From assembly GCA_014529385.2 (NCBI GenBank), contig CM043959.1:8521526-8585525 (forward strand): a DNA stretch of 64,000 nucleotides, written 5' to 3'. The stretch is from Adiantum capillus-veneris. Taxonomy: Eukaryota; Streptophyta; Polypodiopsida; Polypodiales; Pteridaceae. Position numbers and translations under genes: made by a program. Below, in pieces: positions 33,477 through 45,483 of this stretch (its first letter is position 1; each line of letters begins with the position of its first letter). The notes under the pieces were generated by a model, which saw only the letters and a program-made list of their open reading frames with translations, had not been told where the DNA came from and did not search any database.

Positions 33477-34092
33477 GAAAAACACTTATCAAACACAACA
33501 TCAATTCCCTCACCGTTTCATACCCAAGACCTCACACACGTTTGAAGATGGTGAGAGCTAGCGGGGTATGAGAGTAGATTTAGAGAAATAAGGAGTATTC
33601 TTACGAGAAAGATGTACATCTCCTCACATAATCACTCATATTAGCGGGGTATGAGAGTAGAATGAGAGGAAGAAGGAGTATTCTTATGAGAAAGATGTAC
33701 ATCTCATCACATAATCACTCATATTAGCATAGCTTAGCTTAGTAATTATCATGGTAGAGGAGATGAGCATGCATTGAATCTTGGATCTTGGTTGGATTTG
33801 CATCACAAAGCCAAGAGTTCTTGGTGTAGGCCTCCCTTCTCACAATCTTGGAGTAGGTGGTAAGCTTTCCATTAAAGCTTAACAGATGAGCGATTGGCTT
33901 TTGGTATTTTCAGTCACTTGAGTGTAGCTTGTGTTAGATGCAAGTTGTTAGTTGTTTTTCGAGAGATTGACAACCTCTTGTAGCCTCTATGCACTAGTCG
34001 AGTCAGCTTTGTCCCATGGTTTGACAAATTAATCGTGGTTCTTGCTAATACTGCAATAAGATAGGATGGTGAGGTTAGACATGCGTCCCACA
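33477..34092 (+). repeat. 3' part of an LTR (block B, right)
   Basis: 33477-33880 matches 15955-16296 inverted. The sequence runs on to CCCACA at 34092, directly followed by a primer-binding-site-like sequence, so this is the end of a 5' LTR in plus orientation. It holds an internal 83-bp tandem duplication (33560-33642 and 33643-33725). The LTR start is not identified. Confidence 0.6.
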
Positions 34093-34094
34093 TT

Positions 34095-34112
34095 TGGCGC
34101 CATTGCCGGGGA
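34095..34112 (+). other. Primer-binding site, GGCGCC type
   Basis: TGGCGCCATTGCCGGGGA closely resembles the primer-binding site known from Athila/Tat-group Ty3 elements (generally assigned to tRNA-Asp). Its position right after an LTR end supports it. The element it belonged to is broken up by the copia insertion at 34496. Confidence 0.75.
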
Positions 34113-34495
34113 ATGAAGAGCCCTAAATGAGGGAAAAACACGAGCGTCTTGTGGTTGTCCTTTAACTTCCTCTAGGTTCACCTAGAGTAAAACTTTCTTT
34201 TTAGAAACTGCATAGCTTAAGATTGTTGTCTGTATAGAGGTAGCTTGGAAGTAATCGTACTTGCTGAGTACCTTTAGGAATCTAGGATTGTAGATTTAGA
34301 TTAGGATTTGGAGAATGATTGGTAGACGAGAAAAGTCTTAAGATCAGGGCTCTGGAAAACAAAAAAAAATATAAGAAAATGAGTGTTTGTAGACACTTTT
34401 TACAACCCCATTGCATGAGAATCTAGGAGTAGGGTAAGTAGGATCCGAGGTGGATTTCAGAAAATTACTCTCTCTGAAAGAATCAAGTGTGAGTT

Positions 34496-34722
34496 TGTTA
34501 CCATATACATGTGGTAGTGATATGTGTGAACACACTAGGACCGTTGGGGCATTTTTTCCCTCTTTAGGAGGTTTTTTCCCCCGAGCATTGTATATACGCC
34601 CATCACTCTATGGCTATCTATCTTTCCATTGCACACTAAGTAAAACACTCTCTATTGTGTGCCTTGAGCTTCCTTCATCTTCTCCAAGCTGTGTGTGTTT
34701 CTCTGCAACCCTAATTCCAACA
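34496..34722 (+). repeat. Copia 5' LTR
   Basis: 227 bp, TG...CA ends, followed by AT and the primer site. It includes TTGTATATACGC near 34586, a possible promoter element. Confidence 0.95.
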
Positions 34723-34724
34723 AT

Positions 34725-34736
34725 TGGTATCAGAGC
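34725..34736 (+). other. Primer-binding site, initiator-Met tRNA type
   Basis: TGGTATCAGAGC two bases after the LTR is the standard plant copia primer site complementary to the 3' end of initiator tRNA-Met. Confidence 0.9.
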
Positions 34737-35147
34737 AGGTCACGTCCTCCCGGGCTTAGTCGCAACTGCTCCAGCACACGCCTGCTCACTTTATCCGATT
34801 TCAGTGAGCTTTGGCAAGCGGTCTGCTCAGATTTTTGATTTGGTCTTAGTCCTCCCGGGCTTAGTCGCCAACTGCTCCAGCACACGCCTGCTCACTTTCT
34901 CCGATTTCAGTGAGCTTTGGCAAGCGCTCTGCTCAAAAATTTGATTTGGGCTCATTTCGGCCTCCGTTTCCACTACAGGCAGTATTGCACATGCTATTTC
35001 GTCATTTTGTGCAGAATTTTTGTCAGTGTTGTTTTCTGCATAACAGGTGCCTTATAGTCTTCTACGGTTTGTGCTATATAGCACAGGTTGTTCCCGCTCC
35101 GTTTCTCCTAATTTTGGGCAGTTTTCACATCAGGTGCAGCATTTACC

Positions 35148-35832
35148 ATGGCTGACAACAACAACACAGATGTGTTCAAGATGTTTGCTGCTGAGGACAG
35201 GTTGGATGGGGACAAATACCCTATGTGGGCTTATATGATGCAACATGTTCTTGTGTCAAAGGGTGTCTGGAACATTGTGCAGGGCATTGATGTACGTCCG
35301 GGTTCTGAGGATGTAGGCGATGTTGAGGATGTTGCAGGTCTTGCTGCAAGGATTGTCGCTGTTAGAGTTGTTTTGCCTATGGCATAACAAGTTCGTTGGG
35401 ATGTTAAGGATGCGCAGGCTCATGGCATTGATTGCGTTGTCTATGAAGTGCACCATTGTTCCTCACATCCGTTCAGCAAAATCTGCAAAACAGGCTTGGG
35501 ATATTCTAGCAGGTATTTATGCAAGCCGCAATGAGGCTAAAATTGCTTTGCTGCGTAAAGAGCTGGAGTCAAAGATTATGCATGAGGAAGATGATATGGA
35601 AACTTTCCTTGCTAGTGTCAAGGATATCAATGAGCAACTTATTTCTGCAGGTGAAGTCATTTCAGATAGTTCCCTTCTGCAGATTGTTCGTGATGCCTTA
35701 CCAGATTCCTACCAGACTTTTGCTAGTACTTGGAGATTGATGACCCAAGGAAATCCTGAAGTTGTCAAGTTTGATGCATTATGCACATTGTTGTTGCAAG
35801 AGTCACTTTCTAGAAAAAACAATACTAGGTAG
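35148..35832 (+). pseudogene. Copia gag, capsid region
   Basis: The frame starts MADNNNTDVFKMFAAEDRLD at 35148, a typical copia gag start (FKxLDGxNYxxW-type, here LDGDKYPMWAYMM). It shifts frame between about 35320 and 35390. The continuation (to 35832) has the UBN2/gag landmarks KQAWDILAGIYASRNEAK, LRKELESKIMHEEDD and VRDALPDSYQTF. An amber codon at 35830 then interrupts the way to the zinc knuckle. Gag forms the virus-like particle. Confidence 0.85.
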
Positions 35833-36915
35833 CGTGTAGTTGAACAAGCTTTTATTGCTTCTCAAAGAAAGGGTGGTAACAGTAATGTAGCCACTTCTTA
35901 TGGTTCTGCTGTGAGTGGCAGAAATTCTGTTCCTACTGCTTTTGCTGGCAGCACTTCATCTGGCAATTCTGGTGATAATGGAAAAAAAAAGATGTGTTGC
36001 CATTATTGTAAAGCCAATGATCACTTGATCAAGTCGTGTCCTAAGTTGAAGGCCAAAGAGGCTAAGAAGAAAGAGGGTGGTTCCACTACAAATGCTGGTT
36101 CCACTACAAATGCATCCATTGTTGAGTCTTCTGTGAAAGGAGACTGTGTTGCTGATGTTGATGCAGAATGGGCTTTTAGCGCAGAGTGCACTTACAATCT
36201 TACTGTCCATGATGCCTGCTTGTCAGTTGCTGCAGATTCACATGTGTGGTATTTCGACAGTGGTGCTACAAAGCACATTACCTCACATCGTGAATTTTTT
36301 ACCTCTCTCGAGTCTGTCCCTCATGGGAATTCAGTCACTTGTGCCAACAACGCCTCTTATCCAGTTCAGGGAGTTGGAAAGACTGTGCTCACTGCTGGTA
36401 ATGGCAGTTCCTTCACACTTGTTGATGCACTTTATGTACCTGGGATCAAGAAGAATCTCTTGTCTGTATGCGCACTTGCTAGACTTGGAATTGTAGTCAA
36501 ATTTGTGAATGACAAATGTACAGTTCATGATCTCAGTTTTGGCGATGAAATTGTTGTATCTGGGCTTTTGTGCCATGGGCTGTATAAGATCACTTTGTAT
36601 GACAAGTGTGGACAAAATTTTGCAAATGGTGCTGCAGATTCAAGGGCTATTTCACATGCAAAACTTTGGCATGCACGTTTTGGTCATCTGAATTTTGCCA
36701 GTTTGTTGCGTTTACAGAAATCTGATATGGTTGCTTCTTTGCCACCTCTTGAAGCACCTGTTAAACATGTTTGTGAAGGCTGTATTTTGGGTAAGATGCA
36801 GCGTTCTAAATTTCCAAAGGATGGTTCAGTTCGAGCCACATGCATGTTGCAGCTTGTGCATAGTGAAGTCTGTGGGCCCATGCAAACTCCGCCTGTACTT
36901 CATGACTTTCATTGA
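35833..36915 (+). pseudogene. Copia nucleocapsid, protease and integrase start
   Basis: In the same frame as gag after the amber codon. A canonical CCHC knuckle (CHYCKANDHLIKSC) lies near 35998. The protease motif WYFDSGATKHIT near 36250 keeps its catalytic Asp. The pre-integrase region has LWHARFGHLN, and the integrase zinc-binding cysteines lie in CEGCILGKMQRSKF. The first catalytic Asp position of the integrase reads VHSEVCGPM, Glu in place of Asp. The frame ends in a shift at about 36890. Confidence 0.85.
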
Positions 36916-37555
36916 TGATTACTCCAGGCATGCATGGGTATTTCCACTTAAAGAGAAGTCTGAAGGTTTTATGTGCTTCAAACAATTTCTGGCTATGGCT
37001 AAAAATGTCTCGAAATGTACTATGGGCACCCTCCATTCCGATCGAGGGGGGAAGTATATGTCTCATGAATTCAATGCATTTGTGGCTAGTCGTGGGATAA
37101 AACACCAATGTACAGTGCCTTATACACCTCAGCAAAATGGTGTTGCTGAGAGGAAAAACAGGTCACTGACGGAAATGGCACGATGTATGGTCAAGAGTCA
37201 AGCTTTGCCGCATTCTTTTTGGCTTGAGGCCATCATGTGTGCCACTTATGTACTTAATAGGTGTCCTACGAAAGCTTTGCAGTCTATTACTCCATATGAA
37301 GCATGGCATGATAGAAAGCCTTCTATTGAGCACATGTGTGTTTTTGGCTGTTTGGCATATGCTTTGGTGCCACAAGTGCAGCGTAGAAAATTGGATGATA
37401 AGGCTGTCAAATGTATTTTTGTTGTTACAGTGTTGAAATCAAAGGTTACAGGTTGTATCATCCGCAAACAAAACGTATTCTGGTTTCTCGGGATGAAGTG
37501 TTTGTGGAAGATTCTGTTCAGCCCTTGCTGTCATGTACTAGAGACATTAATGTAA
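36880..37555 (+). pseudogene. Copia integrase core, shifted frame
   Basis: Continues the integrase with FIDDYSRHAWVFPLKEKSE, the second Asp in LHSDRGGKY and the Glu in TPQQNGVAERKNR. It proceeds to CATYVLNRCPTKAL and YEAWHDRKPS. Another frame change near 37420-37440 leads to the linker before RT. Two of the three catalytic residues are intact; the first is altered upstream. Confidence 0.85.
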
Positions 37556-38586
37556 GTTCACAGGAAATTTATGACACTTTGTTGGCTCTTTTCAGTGGTG
37601 GAAATACGAATGTAAGTTCCAATGAGGAAAATGTACAACCTATTGGGGTTTCTGAAAATGTTATAAATCAGCCTATTACTGATGCAGATGTACATGATGT
37701 ACTTGATGAGGAAAGGGCTAAAAATAAGCAGGCTAGAGGTATGCCAAAATGGCTGGTGCACACTTTGCGTGACAGTAAATTCGATGCACCTTTGTCTAGT
37801 CGTACTCGTTTAGGCTTTCACCATGCATCTTATGCATCAGATTGTTATTCTTTGGCTGTGTCTAGCTTACATGATGTTGAGGAGCCTCTGTCTTTTGATG
37901 AAGCATAGAATTCAGATAATTGGATGGCTGCCATGCAATCAGAATATGATGCACTCATAGAAAATGACACATGGACTTTATGTGATTTGCCTCCTAGCAA
38001 AAAGGCCATTGGTACAAAGTGGGTTTACAAGTTGAAACGCGAGCCAGATGGTGATATTGATCACCATAAGGCTCAACTTGTTGCAAAGGGTTATGCACAG
38101 CAAAAAGGCATAGATTATGAAGAGACTTTTGCTCACACTTGTCGTATGAATACTGTGCGTTTTCTATGTGCATTGGTAGCTCATTTTGGTTGGGATGTAC
38201 ATCAATCAGACATTGTTACTGCTTTCTTGAATGGTGACATATTTGAGGAAGTTTATGTAACGCAGCCTTGCGGTTTTTTCATAAAAGGACAAGAGGACAA
38301 AGTGTGCAGATGTAAGAAGGCTTTGTATGGGTTGAAGCAATCTCCTCGTGCTTGGTATGAGAAAGTTGACACTCATTTTGTTAAACGAGGCTTTCGTAAT
38401 AGTCCAACAGAAAGCACATTGTATGTAAAGCATGAGGATGATGTACTTCTAATTGTGGTTCTTTATGTTGATGGTTTGCTCATCACTGGACCAAATGAGA
38501 GACATATTGCTGAATTTAAGGCTGATTTGAATGCTTCTTTCAAGATGAAAGATATGGGACTGTTGCATCATTACTTGGGTATATAG
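37430..38586 (+). pseudogene. Copia reverse transcriptase
   Basis: After the linker and an amber codon at 37906, the RT domain starts WMAAMQSEYDALIENDTW. It includes GTKWVYKLKREPDG, YEETFAH, DVHQSDIVTAFLNGD (first catalytic Asp kept), KALYGLKQSPRAWYEK and LYVDGLLITG. The last is the YVDD active site with Gly for the second Asp, which should abolish polymerisation. The frame ends in a stop at HHYLGI, within the normal length of the domain. Confidence 0.9.
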
Positions 38587-39395
38587 TTTATACAATGTGA
38601 TGGTGGTATTGCCTTGTGTCAGAAAAGTTACATAGAGACATTGCTATGTAAGTTTGGACTTGAGGATTGCAAACCTATTTGCCACTCCCATCGAAACAGG
38701 TTTGAAGTTCAGTCTACATGATGCTAGAAATCCTGTTGATGTCACTCTTTACCAAATTGTTGTTGGGGCTGCCTCATTTCTGTATGCAACACGAGGCTAG
38801 ATATTCAGTTTGCAGTCTCACAGGTCAGCAGATTTATGCATAGCCCAGGGTCTAAGCATTGGTAGGCTGTCAAGAGGATTTTTCGCTACCTTAGTGGCAC
38901 TTTACATCTTGGCTAGTTTTATCCCAAGGGGGATCATTGCCGCCATACTTACATGCTTTTTCGGACTCAGATTGGGCTGGTTTTTTTGACACGCGAGTAT
39001 CCACAAGTGGTTTTTGTTTCATGCTTGGTAGTTCATGTATATCATGGTTGAGCAAGAAGCAACCTACTGTGGCCACTTGAGTTGTGAGACTGAGTAGAGG
39101 GCAGTCTTCACAGCTACGGTTGAGTGTGTATGGCTCAGACGCCTTATGGCTGATTTGGGTGTTGGACAGGACACTGCCAACACTATCTACAATGAAAATC
39201 AGAGCGCATTGGCAATTGCGAGGAACCCAGTTTTTCATGCTCGCACAAAGCACATTGAGGTGCATTACCACTATGTCAAGGAGAGGCTCTCAGCAAGAGA
39301 GATCAGCCTGGCTTATGTGCCAACATAGGACAACCTTGCAGATCTTTTCCGCAAAGCTTTGGGCTTAGTCCCCTTTGTGGACTAATCATGTCCTC
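38587..39395 (+). pseudogene. Copia RNase H, frame-broken
   Basis: Pieces are recognisable in several frames: an RT-end QKSYIETLL, RFMHSPGSKHW, IFRYLSGTLHLG, ESTSGFCFMLGSSCISWLSKKQ and, at 39146-39328, YNENQSALAIARNPVFHARTKHIEVHYHYVKE. The tail DNLADLF(R)KAL ends the polyprotein. At least three stops and several shifts separate them. Confidence 0.85.
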
Positions 39396-39454
39396 AGGGC
39401 ATGGCACTTCCCTTTACTCATGTGCCAATGTGCCAGCTCTCGTTCACCGCATCA

Positions 39455-39468
39455 CTCCAGGGGGGATT
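39455..39468 (+). other. Copia polypurine tract
   Basis: CTCCAGGGGGGATT lies immediately before the 3' LTR. Confidence 0.85.
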
Positions 39469-39695
39469 TGTTACCATATACATGTGGTAGTGATGTGTGT
39501 GAACACACTAGGACCGCCGGGGCATTTTTTCCCTCTTTAGGAGGTTTTTCCCCCCGAGCATTGTATATACGCCCATCAATCTAGGGCTATCTATCTTTCC
39601 ATTGCACACAAAGTAACACACTCTCTATTGTGTGCCTTGAGCTTCCTTCGTCTTCTCCAAGCTGTGTGTGTTTCTCTGCAACCCTAATTCCAACA
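39469..39695 (+). repeat. Copia 3' LTR
   Basis: 227 bp, partner of 34496-34722, followed by the GAGTT duplication at 39696-39700. Confidence 0.95.
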
Positions 39696-39749
39696 GAGTT
39701 GTTATTGGAAGTTCCAGAATTTTAGGTCTATGACTAGAAATAGCTCGAA

Positions 39750-42360
39750 AAGAATCGAATCCTTTCAATCCGACTAGAGAGTAAGCCTAAGAGTTGTATG
39801 AACTAGTTGGTAAGCTCAAAGACACTTCGAGGTAAAAATTTCAAGAGTTGGTCAAAACTCAGATTATTTACTTTTTCTTGATATTTTAGGCCAAATTAAG
39901 TTTTGACTTGATTCATAGGCTTAAAATACATCATATAAAGACTGTCTTTGATAAAATTGCAAAAAAGTGCTCATTTTAACACTAGAATGATAACAAGACA
40001 CTTTTATGTACTGCTAAGTGACCATTTTGCTTGAATTATTTGAAGAGTATGAAAATGAATTTCTAGGTGCTATATATCCACAAAGTTTCCTTCTGAGCTG
40101 AAAAAAACTTAGCATTTTTTTTTGAGTATCGATCTCACCATTAACCTTACTCTTGCACAATATTTTTGAACCTAAACTGTGTGAAAAAACGGGTCCTGTT
40201 TTTTGTTTTTTTTCAATTTTTGGCAACTATACCACTCTAAACTTCATGTTTGTAAGGTTTAGATGGCTAGAGGTTAGGCCTTCATAGTTCTCAACATGTT
40301 TTGATGCTTGTAAGGAGAGCTAAGTGTTAAAATTGAAAGTTATGACCAATTTACAAGAATTGCATAATCCTATTTTTTTGCCAAAATTAGCACTTTTATG
40401 ATTTTTTTGGTGGCTTTCATGATATCCGAATTCAATTTTGATTGTGAAAGTGTAATGTATAACATAAAGCTAATCTTCCTTGAGTTTTGGGGGACCTAAT
40501 ATGCTATATAGCATAGTATATGATGATGGTTGAGTTTTTGGATTGTTGAAGAATACGATACATTTTAGAGTAGCAAGTATAACTTTCTCAATATTGCTAG
40601 TTTGTAGTCTATGATTAGATAGTAACCATATCTAATCATAGACTACAAACTTGGCTAGATATTGAGTAGTTTCTATGGGTTTCTAGAGGTCATAATGCTA
40701 AACCCAATTTTTTCATGTTTGTTGTATTTAGCACTTTATCATTGCCCCCAAGGTTCCAGTTGTAAGACATCCATTATCCTTTTGACATGCTCCATGGCTC
40801 CTTTTGAATCCAAAGGCCCAAAGGTCCGCAGAATGGAAAAAATGCAACTTTTTTGTACCTATTTTTTTGCCCAAAAAACAATTAGTGAGGTAAAATCAAC
40901 AATATGTTTTGGTCACCAACCCATTGAAGTTAACGGGGCATTTTATCTCATGTCCTACAAAAATCCCCACTCTTATTTATATGCAATCAACCATAAGAAA
41001 TTGTTGTTTTGGGCAAAATGCACTGGTCCATCAACTTTGGAGGCTTGTAGTGACCAAGGGATGAGAAAAATTAGAAGTTTCTCATTTTTTCCATATGTAG
41101 TAGTTATTGAACTATAAGCTCATGAAAGGATTTTTCAAAATGAGTGGATCTACTATGGTTTTGGAATTTTTTCCCAAAACCCTGAAAGGACACTTTTATG
41201 TCCTATTAGGTTACCATTCTAGTGTTAAGCCTAATGTTAATAATCACGATTATTAACTTTCTGCTCTAAATTGTCCAAGGTTCATACCATTGATTCATTG
41301 CATGTGTTCAAACAACTTTTCTAAAGGACCAAGAGATTTGGATCACTAAACTGACAAAAAAATGGGTAAAAACTAATGTTTGTAGTGACTTTTTGAATCT
41401 TGAGTATAAATTGCTGAAAATTTATCCAAACTTGTTGAAATTTGATTCATAGGTTTAAGTTGATTTGAGAAACATGTGTACATGCTCAGTTCACCAAAAA
41501 TTTACAAATATTTATCAGAAGTAAATAATCGTGATTATTTACATCTGTCCTATTTTTCAACTTTTTTTACCAAGTCAGCATACCACTAGTTTCACCATGT
41601 TGTAATAAGCCCATAAACAAAACTTGATAAGATTTGAACCACCAGAGTGAAATTTGTTACTAAAATTGCAAAGTTAGTCTACGAACATTTGACCAAAAAT
41701 TGTCCAAACTTGATGAAACTTGACTAGTGACCTTAACTTAAGGTGCTTAACAGATCTATGTCAAAATTGGGACAAAAACTTGCAAAAATATAGCTGGAGT
41801 AAATAATAGCGATTATTTATATCTGCTTAAAAAATTGATGATTTTGCAAAGTTGAGTAGACCACAAGGTCAAGCACATCAAGTAGACCTCACAAATCCAT
41901 TTTGGTGAAATTTGGATCCCAAAAGTGAGACTTAAGCCAGATTCTTGAAATCAGAGTCTGCGGATATATACCAAACAGTTGATAAACTTGATCAGATTTT
42001 ATCCAGACTTGTTGACACTTGTCCAAGGACTAACAAGTTGTATACTTGCCAAACCAATCAAAAAAGTGTAAAAATTTGACAAAAGTAAATAATCGTGATA
42101 ATTAAGTTCTGCTATCCAGAGACATCAATTTTGACTTTTGAACTTATACAGTGATAGATCAACATAATATAAATCCACAGGGAAATTTTGGGGTTCAATA
42201 AGATCAAAATTGATACATGTACACTCAGTTTACAAGTTGCAGATTAGACCTTTGAGTTTTTGCTAAAGTCGAATTTGAAAGTCATATTTTGACTCTCATA
42301 GCTCGATTTGAAGTGATACATAGAGACTAATCACGAGAATAGCAAGAACTCTACTGTCTT
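39750..42360. repeat. Degenerate ~284-bp tandem repeats with a shared palindrome
   Basis: A near-palindrome with 10-bp arms GTAAATAATC / GATTATTTAC around 2 bases occurs at 41236-41257, 41521-41542, 41799-41820 and 42085-42106 (spacing 285, 278, 286). A half-copy lies near 39858. Between them, phrases such as GTCCAAACTTG(A/T)TGAAA recur at matching offsets, so whole units are related although much diverged. It lies in the non-coding part of an old Ty3 element. Confidence 0.75.
40596..40660. repeat. Perfect 20-bp-arm hairpin
   Basis: TTTGTAGTCTATGATTAGAT at 40601-40620 pairs exactly with 40630-40649 around a 9-base loop (AGTAACCAT). Imperfect pairing continues outward through CTCAATAT-like sequence. 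Confidence 0.9.
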
Positions 42361-42699
42361 TATAGAAGAATAGCTAACTTGATCAAATTTGTACAGGAAT
42401 CAGGTTGCAAACGAGGAATCAGTGGCTTGACAGAAAGTTGCAATTGAATCAGGTGAAAATTGACGACAAGTCAATCCAAAGGTGAGTACTCTATACAGGG
42501 CTTCATAAGTCTATATGAACCTTAGATTTGGTCGTGTACTAGGAAATCAGGGCATCCTCGGAGAAACCTCCAGTAGAGTATCTACCGAAGAAAGCGTGAA
42601 TCAATGCAATTCCTTGCACACAATTCCTGAAGAAGTCTTAGACACTTTTTCAGATTCAACATCCAAAATGTCTTCTTACTCGACTCACTTGGAAACTGG

Positions 42700-44340
42700 A
42701 ATGACAGTGTGCTATAAGCATATACACCACTTCCTATCACGATCCGATCAATCGAGCAATCCGCTATGTATCAATTACTAGCTGGAAGGCTATACAAAAG
42801 AAATTGAGACGGGATATTTCTCTCATGCATTATTTCTGAAGAAAAAGAATAGTACCTAAGTCAAGCACATGTTACCATAGTAGGATTTCACTTTGCGGAA
42901 GACCAAACTATGCAATGAATCTTGAGACTTGGAGTATTTTGGCCGACTATGAGGAGCGATGTTTGATCTTTTGTAAAGGATTGTCCTCAATGTCAAAAAC
43001 AAACACCCATACCTCATGTAACACTGTTTCAAATGTCACTTGTTCCTAAGTGGAGTAACTATCTAGTTACTTACTTATTTATCAAGACGAACATTTGCTG
43101 AGGATATGAGTAAACGCCGTCAAAGAGCAATTCAAATTGAAGCAAGAGACTATGCTCTTATTGGGAACCAATTGTATCGGAGAGGTAAAGATCAACATTT
43201 ATGTCTTTGTGCAAATGAAGAGTATATTCCGATTGTAGAACAAACACATGTTGGATAAGTTGGAGGTCACTTTTCTAGTGAGGCCACTGCAAGAGCAGTC
43301 TTGATGGTAGGCATATGGTGGCCAACACTTTTTGCAAATGCTAAAGAATATGTTCAAAGGTGTGATGGTTGTCAACGAGCAAAAATCCCAACACGTATAG
43401 ATAGCATGCCCTTGAGACCAATGATGGGGGCTAGAGATTTCGCAAAATGGGGTATAGATTTTGTTGGGCCAATACAGCCACCTGCTTATAGAACCCAGGC
43501 TCAATATATCATTGTAGCTACAGACTATTTGACCAAGAGGGCCAAGGCTAGAGAAACTCAAAAGAATGATGCCAGAACCAGTGCTACATTCTTATATGAG
43601 TATGTACTCACGAGATATGGACTACCAATAGAAATTGTTAGTGATCAGGAAACTCATTTTCTCAATGAGGTAATCGAGTATTTGCTTAATGAGTTTATGG
43701 TCATCCATAACAAATCAGCTCCCTATCACCCACAAGCAAACGAACAATCTGAGCATACGAATAAAATTCTTAGCTCAGTGCTGACTAAAGTGGTTAGTTC
43801 AGGAAGGACATATTGGGAAATGAATATCCATGCTGCTCTATGGGCTTATCGAGTTTCATTCAGAACAGCTTTAAATGTTACACCCTTTAACCTTGTTTAT
43901 GGTCTTGAAGACTTGAAGATTTGGAAAATATAGATGAGCAAAGGCTAACTGCTGTAGCTCATATCTGTGCACAAAAGCGGAAACAAAAAAGGTTTTTTAA
44001 TTCCCACTTAATCACAAAGAAAAAATTCCCAAGTTTATGAAAAAGGGAAACGGACCATTTATCATTGAAGATGTATCTCCAAGTGGAGCAATAAAATTTT
44101 CCACCCTAGATGGTTAACCAATGGCTAATTGGATTCGTCGATGTCGTTTAAAAAAATACACTTTGCCGCTAACCAATGGATTGCTAGAAAGAATGCATGC
44201 AACCAACCAAAGAAAGATTAAACGAAAGCAGGTTATTGATGAAGCCCAAGAGGAAGCTCGACTTTGGGTACTCAAACAGACTCTCAAGAATCACAGATAC
44301 CGATCAATACTCTGGAAATAGATGACCGACAATGGGCATT
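42700..44340 (+). pseudogene. Ty3 integrase with two zinc-binding segments
   Basis: Around 42820-43010 a degraded zinc-binding unit can be read (AHVTIVGFHF, then DCPQCQKQTPIPHV) ending in PKWSNYLVTYL. After that, 43110-43400 has a second unit (LYRRGKDQH, QTHVG...GGHFSSEATA, CDGCQRAKIPTR). The core at 43301-43933 has WGIDFVGP, IVSDQETHF and, at the Glu position, HPQANEQSEHTNK. The C-terminal GPFIIEDVSPSGAIKF and RLKKYTLP motifs extend to about 44180. Stops and shifts lie before and after the core. RT and RNase H are missing upstream. Confidence 0.75.
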
Positions 44341-45171
44341 ACCTACATATTCAGTTTTAACAGATGATGATTGGCTAGACAGAATGGACCTGCGCTTTCG
44401 GGGATAATGTGTTCGCTACGTGAGCCGGGCAGGCGCTGGGCCTCTAGCTGTGGGAGGTGTGAAAGAGAGAGAACAAGAGACAATGACAGCTCTGCCAATC
44501 ACCGCAATCATCAATTAATCTAATATTACTTTGAGTACAATTTATCCTTAGCCAAGGCGGGCTGTTAACAGTGCCGTCACTTGGATCATCTACTAACCAG
44601 GAGTTTAAGCTCCCGCTTTACAGTATTAACCGGGCCGTTAACGACACTGGACTTAACAGAATGCTAATTCAATCTCTAGTTGATGACGGTGATGGAAATT
44701 TTCTAATGCCACTTTATCTGCTTCGATTGCCGGTGGATTCTGCAGTCTTCAATTCAGTTCATTGCCTCGATCATCAATGCTTCGGACCGGCTTAATTGCC
44801 AATCTCTATTTTGAACTTTCTCCTACTTCTTTCCTTGCTTTGTTCACCGTGCATGCATTCTTATCCCTTGGTTCAAGACCAAGAGTGCTTCTCAAGCTTA
44901 CTCGCTATAATCCTTGACAAGCTTCTTCTCAAGCTTCGTTGCAATTCCCTCTCGTTGCTTTGACTTGAGAGAGAGAGAGACCTTGTTTAAATCCGTAACC
45001 GTCCTTGCTCTCCTCTTGATTACCTTTCTTTGCTCCCTTCTATTGCTAACCAAGGATGACAATAGAGAGTGGGCGAGTCATCAAGCCTTGCTTCCCCCTA
45101 CTCCCCTCGTTAATTCATGTGCCCTTGTTGTTGCTTATGGCTGAGAGAGGGAGAGAATTACTTGGTTTCTC

Positions 45172-45278
<107 letters not shown>

Positions 45279-45355
45279 TCTCTCCTTTTCTTGTTTCTTT
45301 GCCTTGCCGAGAAATATCGAGAGAGAGAGCTCGCCTTGCTTTGTTTGGATTGGAG

Positions 45356-45483
<128 letters not shown>

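Larger units (their letters stand above)
34496..39695 (+). mobile_element. Ty1/copia retrotransposon, full length but inactivated
   Basis: Two 227-bp LTRs (34496-34722, 39469-39695) begin TGTTACCATATAC and end TTCCAACA. They differ at about nine positions by eye (~4%). GAGTT precedes and follows the element, a perfect 5-bp duplication. The primer site TGGTATCAGAGC and a GGGGGGATT purine tract are in place. The interior follows copia order: gag, protease, integrase, RT, RNase H. Frameshifts, amber codons and changed catalytic residues show it has not been active since decay began. It interrupts the leader region of the older element whose primer site is at 34095. Confidence 0.95.
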
